A DNA stretch of 64,000 nucleotides from an uncultured Oscillibacter sp. (GCA_910577405.1 CAJTMG010000001.1:1-64000), one strand, 5' to 3'. Counted from the stretch's first letter, positions 25,712 through 35,838 are shown. Made by a program: numbers and translations. Notes: a model not told the origin generated them from the sequence alone.

Positions 25712-25817
25712 TTGCGGTTTGCAGCAGGAGAACGGCACGGAATTCAGTCTTTTCTTCTTGGTTTTCTATGATTTTTCCGGACAATCTTCATTTTTTCACT
25801 TTTTCTTGTGGTAAATC

Positions 25818-25846
25818 TTGTAATCGGCTTATAGATATGATATACT
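25818..25846 (+). promoter_or_regulatory. Promoter of the first SLH protein gene
   Basis: TTGTAA (25818-25823) and TATACT (25841-25846), spacing 17 bases. The leader of about 85 bases can fold: CCCGA, then GGCA pairing with TGCC, closed by TCGGG (about 25883-25911). Confidence 0.65.
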
Positions 25847-25938
25847 AGGCTGGGCCAATAACAACAGGCGGGTAATGCTCGCCCCCGAAACGGCAGCAGG
25901 ATGCCTCGGGACGAACAGAAAAAGGAGAAAAACGATCT

Positions 25939-28900
25939 ATGAAAAGACCATTAAGACTGATTGCAGCTTTATTGATCTTCTGCATTGCATCCGCCGCGAT
26001 TCCAACGGCAGGGCTGGCGGCGGAAGCGGAAAGCGGTTTTTTTGACTTGAAAGCCGCCGTTGAACGCGCCACGGACGGAAGTACGATTACATTGACAAAC
26101 GACGCCATAGTCAACGCTGATCAAGTAGCTTCCCCTTGGATTATTGAGAAAAATGTTACAATAGACGGCCAGGGGCGCATTGTTACTGTCCGGATGATGG
26201 GAATCCTATTGGATGCGGACGTGACGTTCAAAAACATGGATCTGAGACTTGTAAGCACCGATGGGCGCAACGCGATTATGGCCAACGGGCATAGTCTGAC
26301 GCTGGACAGTGTAACGACAGATGCCATCCCCGTTAATGGGGTGTTTTCTAAGGCGCATTCTATCAATATCTTCGGCGGTTCGCTGCAAAAGGGAGATCAT
26401 GAGAATTATTTCGAGGTTCCTTCCCCTGGTGCAGAAAGTACCATCACTATCCGGGGAAATACGGACCTTCAAGGCTCAGACACCATTCTTGGTCGCGGCA
26501 ATATTTTTGCGGGAAGCCTGTCTATGGGTACATTTGGCCAGAATGCCACAGACGGACCGGCAACCAACTTTACCGGAGATGTCACCATTAACATTGAGGG
26601 CAGTAAAGGCACCGGCTCTCTGGGAACGATTTACGCCTGCGGAGGACAGAACCGGACACCCCAGGGAGCGAGTTCGGGAAAAGAGATTACCCCGAACCCG
26701 GAAAAGTACACAGTCGACGGGACCGTCACCATTACCGGAACAAACGCGCTTCCCGATGTAGACGGAGCCGGTGCCACTACAACGAACGTGGTATTCAAAG
26801 GCAACGGCAACCAAGCAGAAAAGACGTTCGGGAACATTTCCAGTCTGACCATGGAATCCGGCAATCTGGTCCTGAAGGGAAAAAACTGTTTCCAGAACAA
26901 CGGGACGCTTACACTCAACTCCGGCGCGAAACTGGACCTCCAGAAGACAGACGTAGTTAATCTGAACATCGGCGATTTTGAAGGAAACGACGGATTTGTA
27001 TTCCTTGGACAAAACCAGAACTGGCGTATCGAAGGCCAAGTGACAGGAACCACTAAAATTGCCATTGGCGGTACGACCAATGACGAAAATTCTCAAAGAA
27101 TACCGACGGTGGGACATACGTATATTACGGCCCCGAATTCCCTGGATGGTAATTTTGTCCTCCTGCCCCCTAATTCTCAAACTGATATGACGCTGGAACG
27201 GAATGACAACGGAGAGTGGAAGGTTCCAGAGAAGATTGAGGAGGAGTCCAAGGTTCAAAGTCTTGCCCCTGAAAATATCCGGGTAAGCAGCGGCGAAACA
27301 GAAGCCATCATACCTTTGCACACGGTCTACAGAGGCGACTCCCTAGGCTTGGATATGATTCCCTTGACGATTCATGTAAATAACAGTGAGGCCAAATTTG
27401 TTGTTGATGGAGACTACTACGAAGCTGGTGACCTGCATCTGTATGTAGGCGATCTGGGAGACGGAAATGGGGACCGCCTTATGCTTTATAATGGAGCGTC
27501 CCTTGTGGCCCCCCTCCCTGTCGGTACATATCGCATTGAAATTGTCGTCCCTGGAGCGTATACAGTGTCAGGAGCGGATATCTCCGTTTCGAGTACACTG
27601 ATCGTTGGCGAAGAGCTGTTTTCCATCCCCGTCCCCACGGCGAACACCGGGCTGAAATGGATAGGAGCGGAACAGACCGGCGTAAACGAGGGAACGGGCT
27701 ACACGCTCACAGGCCATAAGGGGACCAACGCAGGCGATTACACAGCCACCGCCGTACTGGAACCGAACTACCAATGGAACGACGGCTCCAGGGACGACAA
27801 GACCATCACCTGGAGCATCGCCAAAGCCGACGGCCCCGCCGCACCCGGCAATCTGACCGCCACAGCCCCCACCGCGGCAGGAGGTACGGACGGTGAAATC
27901 AACGGCACAACGTCCGCGATGGAGTACGCCGCTGACACAGGCTTTTCCAACGCCCAGGACTGCGGTGACGGCAAAACCACCGGCCTTGCTTCCGGGACCT
28001 ACCATGTGCGCGTAAAAGAGACGGATACCCATGAAGCGGGCGCGTATGCCTCCATTACTGTCCCGGTCCCCGGCGCGCCCACATTACAGACCATTTCCGT
28101 CAACAGCATCGCCCACAAGACCGAATATCAGACAGGCGAGGCTTTGGATGTGACAGACCTGACGATTGAGGCCGTGTATTCCGATGGAAGCAAACGGACG
28201 GTCCCGGTCACGGCAAATATGGTCAGCGGCTTTGATTCCACCAGCGCGGCGGAAAATCAGATCCTCACCATTCGCTATGAAGGCCAGACAACGACGTATA
28301 CTGTTAAAATCACCGGCAGTCAGCAGCCCGGCGAGACAATGTATCAGGTGACCGTCAGCAATACCGGCAGCGACGGAACCGCCTCCGGGGTTTATGAGTA
28401 CAAAGAAGGCGCGGACGTTACCATCCAGGCGGGCAGCAAAGACGGCCTGACCTTCGCGGCCTGGGACGCAGCAGGACTGACGCTTGCCGACCGGAATACC
28501 CCCGTTGTGAGCTTCCGGATGCCGGCCAACGACGTGACCCTGAACGCCATCTGGACGCCCAACGGTGATACGCCGGCTCCCGGTCACACCCATGTCTGGG
28601 ACCCGGCCTGGAAAAACAATACATCCCATCACTGGCACGACTGCACCGCCTCCGGATGCACGCTCACGGACAACAGCCAGAAGAGCGGCTACGCAGCCCA
28701 TACCGCCGGAGACTGGGTGGTGATCCAGGCCGCATCCTCCACCCAGAACGGCGTCCGGCACAAGACCTGCACCGTCTGCGGCTATGAAACGGCCCGGGAG
28801 TCCATCCCCTCCACCGGCGGCGGATCGTCTTCCAGCGGGAGCTCTTCTTCCAGCAGCGGTTCGTCTTCCGGCAGCGGTTCTTCCAACAATACCACCACGT

Positions 28901-29940
28901 CTGTGAAAAATCCTGACGGCTCCACCACCTCCACCAATGTCAACAAGATCACCGGCATGGTGACGGAGACCACAAGACGGCCCGACGGCTCCAAGACCGT
29001 GGTGGAAACCAAGAAAGACGGCACCGTTACCACCACCGACACCACAAAGGATGGCTCCACCGTGAAAACCGTGGCGCGGCCCAATGGCACAGCCGAAACC
29101 ACCATTAAACAGTCCGATGGGATTACCGCCACCATACAGAGCAGTCAGGACAGCACAAAGGCTACCGTCCGGATTCCCTCCAAGGTGGCAAAGGAAACCC
29201 CGGACAGCGGCATAACGCTTCCTATACCGGCTCTGTCTGGGGAAAACGCCTCCGTAGCCATCCACACCGGTCTCGTGCGGCAAACACTGGTGAAGATTCC
29301 AGTCAATGGAAACGACTCCACAACCATAGCGTGTCTGGTCAACAGTGACGGCACGGAAACGATTCTCAAAACCGCCGTTCTCTCCGGGGGGCAAATGGCC
29401 GTCAGCGTCTCCGACGGGGCTACGGTACGCGTCCGGGACAACGGGAAGGACTTCCAGGATGTCCGCGGGCACTGGGCAAAGAACGCAATCGACTTTGTCA
29501 CCGCGCGGGAGCTGTTCACTGGCAAGACCTCGGAAGTCTTTGCTCCTGACGGCACTATGTCCCGCGCCATGCTGACGACGGTGCTGGCCCGGCTGGACGG
29601 CGTGGATACCTCCGGAGGGTCCGCCTATCAAAAGGGCCTGTCCTGGGCAGTATCCAAAGGCATCAGCGATGGACGGAACCCGGACAGTCAGATAACCCGG
29701 GAACAATTTGTGACCATGCTGTACCGCTGCGCAGGCAGTCCGGCTGTTATGGGTCAGGACCCGCATTTCAGCGACGCGGAGCAAATCAGCGCTTATGCCA
29801 GGAATCCGATCTGCTGGGCTGTGGAAAATGGGATTCTCAGCGGCTATGAGGACGGCAGCGCTGCCCCCAAAGGCAAGACAACCCGAGCACAGGCCGCGGC
29901 GATTCTGGCCCGGTATGTGGAATTTCTGAATCAGCAGTAA
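25939..29940 (+). CDS. Large SLH-domain surface protein with beta-helix-like N-terminus
   Basis: A 1333-residue exported protein. The signal peptide ends near PTAGLAAEA. Residues about 35-430 are a Thr/Asn/Gly-rich, strand-repeat region (VTFKNMDLRLVS, LTLDSVTTDAI, FTGDVTINIEG) typical of right-handed beta-helix or adhesin folds. Next come an Ig-like domain (LQTISVNSIAHKTEYQTGEA), a repeat ending VSFRMPANDVTLNAIW, a His/Cys segment (HHWHDCTASGC, CTVCGYE) and a Ser/Gly linker. Three SLH domains (about 1171-1333: FQDVRGHWAKNAIDF, LSWAVSKGISDG, ICWAVENGILSG) anchor it to secondary wall polymer. AAAGGAG precedes the ATG. It has its own promoter and a hairpin after the stop. Probably an S-layer-associated adhesin; ligand unknown. 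Confidence 0.85.
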   Translation: MKRPLRLIAALLIFCIASAAIPTAGLAAEAESGFFDLKAAVERATDGSTITLTNDAIVNADQVASPWIIEKNVTIDGQGRIVTVRMMGILLDADVTFKNMDLRLVSTDGRNAIMANGHSLTLDSVTTDAIPVNGVFSKAHSINIFGGSLQKGDHENYFEVPSPGAESTITIRGNTDLQGSDTILGRGNIFAGSLSMGTFGQNATDGPATNFTGDVTINIEGSKGTGSLGTIYACGGQNRTPQGASSGKEITPNPEKYTVDGTVTITGTNALPDVDGAGATTTNVVFKGNGNQAEKTFGNISSLTMESGNLVLKGKNCFQNNGTLTLNSGAKLDLQKTDVVNLNIGDFEGNDGFVFLGQNQNWRIEGQVTGTTKIAIGGTTNDENSQRIPTVGHTYITAPNSLDGNFVLLPPNSQTDMTLERNDNGEWKVPEKIEEESKVQSLAPENIRVSSGETEAIIPLHTVYRGDSLGLDMIPLTIHVNNSEAKFVVDGDYYEAGDLHLYVGDLGDGNGDRLMLYNGASLVAPLPVGTYRIEIVVPGAYTVSGADISVSSTLIVGEELFSIPVPTANTGLKWIGAEQTGVNEGTGYTLTGHKGTNAGDYTATAVLEPNYQWNDGSRDDKTITWSIAKADGPAAPGNLTATAPTAAGGTDGEINGTTSAMEYAADTGFSNAQDCGDGKTTGLASGTYHVRVKETDTHEAGAYASITVPVPGAPTLQTISVNSIAHKTEYQTGEALDVTDLTIEAVYSDGSKRTVPVTANMVSGFDSTSAAENQILTIRYEGQTTTYTVKITGSQQPGETMYQVTVSNTGSDGTASGVYEYKEGADVTIQAGSKDGLTFAAWDAAGLTLADRNTPVVSFRMPANDVTLNAIWTPNGDTPAPGHTHVWDPAWKNNTSHHWHDCTASGCTLTDNSQKSGYAAHTAGDWVVIQAASSTQNGVRHKTCTVCGYETARESIPSTGGGSSSSGSSSSSSGSSSGSGSSNNTTTSVKNPDGSTTSTNVNKITGMVTETTRRPDGSKTVVETKKDGTVTTTDTTKDGSTVKTVARPNGTAETTIKQSDGITATIQSSQDSTKATVRIPSKVAKETPDSGITLPIPALSGENASVAIHTGLVRQTLVKIPVNGNDSTTIACLVNSDGTETILKTAVLSGGQMAVSVSDGATVRVRDNGKDFQDVRGHWAKNAIDFVTARELFTGKTSEVFAPDGTMSRAMLTTVLARLDGVDTSGGSAYQKGLSWAVSKGISDGRNPDSQITREQFVTMLYRCAGSPAVMGQDPHFSDAEQISAYARNPICWAVENGILSGYEDGSAAPKGKTTRAQAAAILARYVEFLNQQ

Positions 29941-29947
29941 AATAACG

Positions 29948-29987
29948 GCCGGGGCTGGCAGGGCTCGAAGAATCCCCCAGCTCCGGC
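29948..29987 (+). terminator. Hairpin after the SLH protein gene
   Basis: GCCGGGGCTGG (29948-29958) pairs with CCAGCTCCGGC (29977-29987) with one G-U pair. There is no T tract, so it may be a weak terminator or a 3' stabilising hairpin. Confidence 0.5.
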
Positions 29988-30156
29988 TGCACCGTCATTA
30001 AATTAAGCGATTTCGAGATCAGATATGCCGCGTCTGGGTCCTTAATGCAATCCAACAAATTTGGTTGCGCCGTTTAGCTGATTGTAAACAAATAAAACTT
30101 ATTCCAAATTTCAACTTGTCCGTATAATAAAATAAAAATAGTGGGGAAGATTTTTC

Positions 30157-32028
30157 ATGAAAAAGAGATTGTTATCCATCCTGCTGGTTCTGCTGATGTG
30201 CCTGGGGCTGCTGCCAGCGACGGCGTCTGCGGTTCAGAGCGACAAACTCACCATCTCTTTCAAAACCGCCATTTATTCTATTTCCAAAGAAGCCTTTGTG
30301 CGCTGGGTTGATGAACCGGCCTCCCAGGGCGAGTGCGGCGAGGATGAGTATGTCACGGTAGCCGCCGTCATTGAAAATTCGTCCGGTACAGACGTGCCTC
30401 TGCAAAATCTCTGTATCAGCATTGACGGCGGGGAAAAACTGTACTGGAAGAACAACCTCACAATAAAGGCGGGCAAAGAGTCCCAGTTCCATGTGTACCA
30501 CGCCAATGAAAAATACCTTACCCCCGGCCTGCACACAGCGACGGTGTACGCCTCGAATGAGCCGCTGTATTCCGGGCGGTTCAGCATCGGCCGGGACTGG
30601 CCGGAGATTTTCAAATTTCCCTCGGAGGAACAGGTTGCCGCCCGGCCCGCCGATAAGCGCTCGCCTTATTTGTCCACGTGGCTCTCTGCGGGCAGTGATG
30701 TCCGGTATGACGCCTACTGTGTGGACTTCAAGTCAGACCATATCCCCTATGGCACCTATAGCTGTATGTTCAACGGGTATCTGGATTTTTCCAGCCTGAG
30801 CGATCGATATGTGTCTGTTGACAACGACGGCCAGATCAGCCTCTATGGGGGCTTGCAGCAGGGGGCCGAAGGGAAAGAGAGCAACTTCATTCTGTCTTTC
30901 TGGGATATTTACTGCACCGATTCCGCAGGAAACACAACGGTGATACGCCCGGAACGGATCTATCCGGCGGAAAAGACTGACAACGACTCCTTCGGCAACG
31001 AGGGTGAGGGCGCTCATACGCAGCTTCCCTACGAGTGGAAGGCAGGGCGCTGGTATCGGATGCTGCTGCGTTGTGGAACAAACGGGAAAACCGGCAACAC
31101 CACCGTGGAGCAGTGGTTTCAGGACCTGACTACAGGAGACTGGACCCATACGTGTACCTACGACATCGGTGTGAAGGACAGCTGCTTTAAGGGCAACATA
31201 GCGGTTTTCTCGGAAAACTTTCTGAAGCAGTATGCCGGCGGGGTGCGTTCCCTGGAACTTACCAATGTCCGTATCCACACCAGTGAGGGCTGGCGCGATG
31301 TGACCAGTACAGGTCCTATCGAATCACGGGTGGATAAGACCGGCGTTCTGGCAGATATCTACGGCAGCTGGGAGGCCGGAGCGGATGACAGCACGTTCTA
31401 TATGATCTCCACCGGCGTACCTGGCTGGGGCCGCACAGAGAACACGGGGAAGCTCACAGTCCAAAACCGGGAGAGCGGCGACCCCCTGAACGGGAAACCG
31501 CTGAAGGAGACCGTCCGGTTTGACGATGTGGCCACAGACGCCTACTATGCCAAGCCTGTGTCCTGGGCAGTGGAACAGGGCATTACCTCTGGCACCTCCA
31601 AAACAACCTTCTCGCCCAGCCAGAACTGCACCGTGGCGCAGATTTTGACCTTTCTTTGGCGGAGCAACGGTTCCCCCAAGCCCACCGGGAGCCTTCCCTT
31701 CTCCGATGTAAAGAGCAGCGACTACTATGCTGACGCCGCTGCCTGGGCCTATGAAAAGGGAATGGTTTCCGGCGGGACCTTCAGAGGAGACATACTCTGT
31801 ACCCGGAGCATGGCGGTGATGTATATGTGGAAAGCGGCAGGAAGCCCCACGCCTTCCGCAAACGCCAGCTTCACGGATATTTCCGCCGGGACGGATTACG
31901 CCAGTGCCGTTGCTTGGGCTGTGGAAAAGGGTGTGACCTCTGGAACATCTTCCACCACATTCTCTCCAAATAGCATTTGTACCCGTGGACAGATTGTCGC
32001 CTTTCTGCACCGGGCTATGGGGAAGTAA
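30157..32028 (+). CDS. SLH-domain surface protein with a DUF3472-like central domain
   Basis: A 623-residue exported protein. The signal peptide (LLSILLVLLMCLGLLPATASA) is followed by a beta-rich region (about 28-150) with a CARDB-like look (VAAVIENSSGTDVPLQNLCI). A domain at about 165-400 contains GEGAHTQLPYEWKAGRWYRM, TVEQWFQDLTTGDW and NIAVFSENFL, a layout that recalls DUF3472. Three SLH domains close the protein (about 453-623: PVSWAVEQGITSG, AAWAYEKGMVSG, VAWAVEKGVTSG), tethering it to the wall. A TATAAT at 30123-30128 is the likely -10. It follows another SLH gene but has its own terminators, so the two are probably independent. The DUF3472 match needs a profile search. Confidence 0.82.
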   Translation: MKKRLLSILLVLLMCLGLLPATASAVQSDKLTISFKTAIYSISKEAFVRWVDEPASQGECGEDEYVTVAAVIENSSGTDVPLQNLCISIDGGEKLYWKNNLTIKAGKESQFHVYHANEKYLTPGLHTATVYASNEPLYSGRFSIGRDWPEIFKFPSEEQVAARPADKRSPYLSTWLSAGSDVRYDAYCVDFKSDHIPYGTYSCMFNGYLDFSSLSDRYVSVDNDGQISLYGGLQQGAEGKESNFILSFWDIYCTDSAGNTTVIRPERIYPAEKTDNDSFGNEGEGAHTQLPYEWKAGRWYRMLLRCGTNGKTGNTTVEQWFQDLTTGDWTHTCTYDIGVKDSCFKGNIAVFSENFLKQYAGGVRSLELTNVRIHTSEGWRDVTSTGPIESRVDKTGVLADIYGSWEAGADDSTFYMISTGVPGWGRTENTGKLTVQNRESGDPLNGKPLKETVRFDDVATDAYYAKPVSWAVEQGITSGTSKTTFSPSQNCTVAQILTFLWRSNGSPKPTGSLPFSDVKSSDYYADAAAWAYEKGMVSGGTFRGDILCTRSMAVMYMWKAAGSPTPSANASFTDISAGTDYASAVAWAVEKGVTSGTSSTTFSPNSICTRGQIVAFLHRAMGK

Positions 32029-32074
32029 AACCGGTCAGCTTTCGCCGTCTTGGAACTATTGCAGGCTATGCAAA

Positions 32075-32121
32075 AGCGCCCACCACCTTTTACATTTTCT
32101 AAAGGTGGCGGGTGCTTTTTT
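32075..32121 (+). terminator. Intrinsic terminator after the second SLH gene
   Basis: CCACCTTT (32083-32090) pairs with AAAGGTGG (32101-32108), extended outward by GC and CCC pairing, then a run of T (32115-32121). Confidence 0.85.
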
Positions 32122-32196
32122 CAGGTGCGGGAAATCTTTAATTTAATGACATTGGCTCCGACCATTATGGTTTTTAGGTCTTTTTATGATTCTGCT

Positions 32197-34683
32197 TTAC
32201 TTACTGGCGCAGGCGTCCTTGTCCAGGCAAACGGCGTCAGGGGCTTTGGAGACGGAGAGCTTGCCGCCGGATACGGAAAGGCTGGCGGTATCTCCGGTTT
32301 TCAGCAGGCCCTCCAGCATTTGCTCGGCCACGGCGTCCTCCACCTGATTCTGGATGCAGCGGCGGAGGGGGCGCGCGCCGTACTTGGGATCGAACCCGGC
32401 CTTTGCAAGCTCGGCCACAGCGTCGTCAGAAGCGTCCAGATGCAGGCCCATGCTTTCCATACGGTCGGAGACGGTGTGGAGCATCCGCCGGGCCACCTCC
32501 TGGATATCGGTTTCGGTCAAAGCGCGGAAGACGATAATATCATCGATCCGGTTGAGGAATTCGGGCCGGAAGGTCTGCCGGAGTTCGCCCAGAACCTTTT
32601 CTTTGGCCTGCTGGAATTTCTGCTCCGCGTCCTGTCCGGCAGAATCCTCCTGAGAGAAGCCCAGCCGGGAGGAAGCGGTGGTGAGACTTTTCGCGCCGAT
32701 ATTGCTGGTCATGACGATCACGGTGTTTTTGAAGTCCACGGTCCGGCCCTGAGAATCGGTCACGCGGCCATCATCCAGGATTTGCAGCAGCATATTCCAG
32801 ACATCCTCGTGAGCCTTCTCGATCTCGTCGAAGAGCACCACGGAGTAAGGCTTCCTGCGGACCTTCTCGGTAAGCTGGCCGCCCTCTTCATGGCCCACGT
32901 AGCCCGGAGGAGACCCCACCAGCCGGGAGACGGTATGACGTTCCATGTATTCGGACATATCGATACGAATCATAGCGTTCTCGTCACCGAACATGGACTC
33001 CGCCAGGGATTTGCACAGCTCGGTTTTCCCCACGCCGGTAGGCCCCAGGAAGAGGAAAGAACCAATGGGCCGTTTCGGGTCTTTCAAGCCCACGCGTCCC
33101 CGGCGGATTGCCCGCGCCACAGCATGAACGGCCTCATCCTGGCCCACAACGCGCTGATGCAGGATATCCTCCATCCGGAGCAGCCGTTCGCCCTCGTCCT
33201 CTGTCAGCCGTGTAACGGGGATGCCAGTCCAGCCGGAGACCACGGCGGCAATATCGTCCGCGTTGACAGGCCGATGCTCGGTGCGGGTCTGACGGCGTTT
33301 TTCCCGTTCCTGATCGGCCTGGTCCCGGTACTTCTTCTCAAGGTCCCGATATTCCGCGGCCTGCTCGAAATTCTGCTGGGCGATGGCGGTTTCCTTGGCC
33401 TGGGAGAGGGCGGTAATTTTCTCTTCCAGGTTTTTCAATTCGGGGGAGCCCTGTTCTTCCTCCATCCGCACCCGGGAAGCAGCTTCGTCCATCAGGTCAA
33501 TGGCCTTATCGGGAAGGAAGCGGTCGGAGATATAGCGGCTGGAGAGGGAGACGGCGGCTTCCAGGGCCTCGTCAGTGAGCTGGAGGTTATGATGCTGTTC
33601 GTATTTGGGACGCAGGCCCTTGAGGATTTCCAGGCTGGCCTCCTGACTGGGTTCGCCCACTTGGACAGGCTGGAAGCGGCGTTCCAGGGCGGCGTCCTTC
33701 TCGATATACTGCCGGTACTCCTTGAGGGTCGTTGCGCCCACCACCTGCAATTCACCCCGGCCCAAGGCAGGCTTGATGATGTTGGCGGCGTCAATGGCTC
33801 CTTCCGCGGACCCGGCCCCCACGATGGTATGCAGCTCGTCAATAAAGAGAATCACATCCCCGGCCCGGTTGACCTCCTCGAGAATCTTCTTGATCCGCTC
33901 TTCGAATTCGCCCCGGTACTTGGTCCCCGCCACCATTCCGGAGAGGTCCAGGGAGAGGATACGTTTTGTCTCCAGATTGTCCGGCACGTCTCCGATGGCG
34001 ATTTTTCGGGCCAGACCTTCCGCGATGGCCGTCTTGCCCACGCCCGGCTCGCCGATGAGACAGGGATTGTTCTTGGTTCTGCGGGAGAGGATCTGGATCA
34101 CCCGCTGAATCTCGCTGTCCCGGCCAATCACGGGGTCCAGACTGCCGTTCCGTGCCTCTGCGGTGAGATCACGGGTGAATTCCTTCAAAGCCTTACCGCC
34201 TCCGGCGCTGTTCTTCATAGTATTCTCCTTTGGTTTGCTTTCGGACTTATTCTGGACCTTCTGCATCAAAGCCGCGTAGAGCCGCCTGGGGTCAGCGCCC
34301 GCGGTACGGAGGATACGGACGGCCATATTATTGCCCTCCCGGAGAAGCCCGGCCAGGAGGTGCTCGCTGCCGACGACATTGCTGCCGCTGCGGATAGAGT
34401 CTTCCATAGCGATTTCCACGACCCGCCGCGCCCTGGGGGTCAGGCCCTGAGCGGGATTGCTGCCGGGAAGCCCAGCCCCGACGCTTTTGCAGATGATTTC
34501 GGACACCATATCATAGGTCAGCCCCTCCTCCGCCAGGACGCCCCACGCGGGACCGCTGCCCAGACGGGTCAGGCCCAGAAGCAGATGTTCGGTGCCGACG
34601 TAGCCATGCCCCAGCTCACCTGCGGCCTCCTGGCTGAACCGCAGAGCCTTTTCCGCCCGCGGACTGAATTTTCTATCATTCAT
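32197..34683 (-). CDS. clpC: ClpC-type AAA+ chaperone/protease ATPase
   Basis: A Hsp100 unfoldase that feeds substrates to ClpP. From the ATG at 34683 it has 828 residues: two Clp_N repeats (about 1-145), first AAA+ domain with GEPGVGKTA (about 210), a UVR/middle coiled region (QQNFEQAAEYRDLEKKYRDQ, about 430-450), second AAA+ domain with GPTGVGKTELCKSLAE (about 545) and a C-terminal D2-small domain. The open frame allows a GTG nine bases earlier, but AAAGGA is better spaced for the ATG. It is the last gene of ctsR-mcsA-clpC. The mcsB arginine-kinase gene usually found between mcsA and clpC is absent here. Confidence 0.93.
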   Translation of the reverse strand: MNDRKFSPRAEKALRFSQEAAGELGHGYVGTEHLLLGLTRLGSGPAWGVLAEEGLTYDMVSEIICKSVGAGLPGSNPAQGLTPRARRVVEIAMEDSIRSGSNVVGSEHLLAGLLREGNNMAVRILRTAGADPRRLYAALMQKVQNKSESKPKENTMKNSAGGGKALKEFTRDLTAEARNGSLDPVIGRDSEIQRVIQILSRRTKNNPCLIGEPGVGKTAIAEGLARKIAIGDVPDNLETKRILSLDLSGMVAGTKYRGEFEERIKKILEEVNRAGDVILFIDELHTIVGAGSAEGAIDAANIIKPALGRGELQVVGATTLKEYRQYIEKDAALERRFQPVQVGEPSQEASLEILKGLRPKYEQHHNLQLTDEALEAAVSLSSRYISDRFLPDKAIDLMDEAASRVRMEEEQGSPELKNLEEKITALSQAKETAIAQQNFEQAAEYRDLEKKYRDQADQEREKRRQTRTEHRPVNADDIAAVVSGWTGIPVTRLTEDEGERLLRMEDILHQRVVGQDEAVHAVARAIRRGRVGLKDPKRPIGSFLFLGPTGVGKTELCKSLAESMFGDENAMIRIDMSEYMERHTVSRLVGSPPGYVGHEEGGQLTEKVRRKPYSVVLFDEIEKAHEDVWNMLLQILDDGRVTDSQGRTVDFKNTVIVMTSNIGAKSLTTASSRLGFSQEDSAGQDAEQKFQQAKEKVLGELRQTFRPEFLNRIDDIIVFRALTETDIQEVARRMLHTVSDRMESMGLHLDASDDAVAELAKAGFDPKYGARPLRRCIQNQVEDAVAEQMLEGLLKTGDTASLSVSGGKLSVSKAPDAVCLDKDACASK

Positions 34684-34788
34684 AGATGACACATCCTTTC
34701 ATTTTCCATCCGATCGAATCCAAAGCAGCCCGTCAAAGAAAGGGACTGCCCTGCCGGAAAAATTTTCCCAGAAGCGCGGGAAGCCGTT

Positions 34789-35232
34789 TTATTTCTCAAG
34801 GGCCCGGATCTGGTCCCGGAGCTCGGCGGCGCGTTCATAGTTTTCGCATTCAACGGCCTCCTGGAGTTCCCTCTGGAGGGCGTTTTTCTCGCGCTGCTGG
34901 CCAAAGCGGGACTGCTCTTCCGGTTCCACCAGGGCGTCAGACTTAGGCTCCTGACCGGCGGGAGCGCCCAGGGCAGGCATATCGGCGAAGAAGTCATCAA
35001 AGAGGCCGGCCATAGGACTGAGCGCGCCGGTACGGAAGGAATTCAGCAGGCTGCCGCCGAAGAAACTGGAATTAAACAGGTCGTCAATGCGCTGGCTCTG
35101 GGCGGCGAAGCGCTGGGTATAACCGAGTTTAGCGGCGCAGCCGGCACAGAGATGCTTTTCCGTCACATGACCGTTGACATTGCTCTGGTAGACAAAGGCA
35201 ACTTCATTCTTGCCACAATTTTCACATTTCAT
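34789..35232 (-). CDS. mcsA: McsA-like zinc/UVR adaptor protein
   Basis: A 147-residue protein with two N-terminal CxxC pairs (Cys3/Cys6 and Cys29/Cys32, zinc-binding) and a C-terminal UVR motif (ELQEAVECENYERAAELRDQ, about 118-137) that docks to ClpC. The middle (residues 45-105) is a low-conservation linker. In Bacillus McsA activates the McsB arginine kinase and modulates CtsR. Here it lies between ctsR and clpC with no mcsB, so it probably works as a ClpC adaptor or redox/metal sensor alone. GGAGG precedes the ATG. Confidence 0.88.
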   Translation of the reverse strand: MKCENCGKNEVAFVYQSNVNGHVTEKHLCAGCAAKLGYTQRFAAQSQRIDDLFNSSFFGGSLLNSFRTGALSPMAGLFDDFFADMPALGAPAGQEPKSDALVEPEEQSRFGQQREKNALQRELQEAVECENYERAAELRDQIRALEK

Positions 35233-35290
35233 AATAGAAACCTCCTGTATCTGAAAAATGTTTTGTTGACTGTAAGAATTCTATGCAGAA

Positions 35291-35743
35291 TCAGACTTGC
35301 AGAATCAGAACGTTCCGCAGGATATCCGCCCGGAGGCTGCCGCGCCGCTCACGGGGAACGCTGGCCAAGGCTTTGTCTCCCACAGCGGCTAAGATGGTGC
35401 GGCCCAGGTTTTCCTCCAGCGCGCCGGACTGCACCAGGTTTCCAAGGATCGCCCTGGCGGAAGAAAGGTCGATATCGGCTCCCAGGCTGTTGATCACGTG
35501 CATCAGAAGGGTCTGCCGGTCCACCTGCACTCTGGTGATCCGGATATAACCGTTTCCACCCCGGCGGCTTTCCACGATATAACCCCGTTCCGGCGAGAAG
35601 CGGGTAGACATGACATAGTTGATCTGGCTCGGCACGCAATTGAAACGCTGTGCCAGATCGCTCCGCTGAATCTCCAGCACGCCGTCCACGGACTCCGCCA
35701 GGCTCTCCTGCAAAAAGCTGGCAATCAAATCTGAAATCCCCAC
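35291..35743 (-). CDS. ctsR: CtsR, repressor of clp heat-shock genes
   Basis: A 150-residue repressor with the CtsR start SDLIASFLQESLAESVDGVL and the winged-helix wing around RGGNGYIRI, whose glycines form the thermosensing glycine-rich loop. Start is GTG at 35743 with AAGGAA upstream; the nearby ATG is out of frame. It heads the operon with mcsA and clpC and should repress it through the two heptanucleotide boxes at 35772 and 35839. Confidence 0.93.
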   Translation of the reverse strand: MGISDLIASFLQESLAESVDGVLEIQRSDLAQRFNCVPSQINYVMSTRFSPERGYIVESRRGGNGYIRITRVQVDRQTLLMHVINSLGADIDLSSARAILGNLVQSGALEENLGRTILAAVGDKALASVPRERRGSLRADILRNVLILQV

Positions 35744-35771
35744 GGGACCATTCCTTTCGTATAAATTTGAC

Positions 35772-35788
35772 TTTGACTATCTTTAACC
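35772..35788 (-). promoter_or_regulatory. CtsR box, downstream of the -10
   Basis: On the reverse strand GGTTAAA-GAT-AGTCAAA, matching the CtsR consensus RGTCAAA-NAN-RGTCAAA at all but one base. It lies between the promoter and the ctsR start. Confidence 0.85.
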
Positions 35789-35801
35789 TTTCGATGGTAT
35801 C

Positions 35802-35829
35802 AGTATAGCACGCTTTGGAGAAAAGTCAA
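35802..35829 (-). promoter_or_regulatory. Promoter of ctsR-mcsA-clpC
   Basis: Reading leftward, TTGACT (35829-35824) and TATACT (35807-35802), spacing 16 bases, flanked by CtsR boxes on both sides. Confidence 0.8.
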
Positions 35830-35838
35830 GGGGGAATC

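Noticed and set aside
25847..25938. Riboswitch in the leader of the first SLH gene
   Set aside because: The hairpin is stable, but I cannot match c-di-GMP or other known riboswitch consensus elements.
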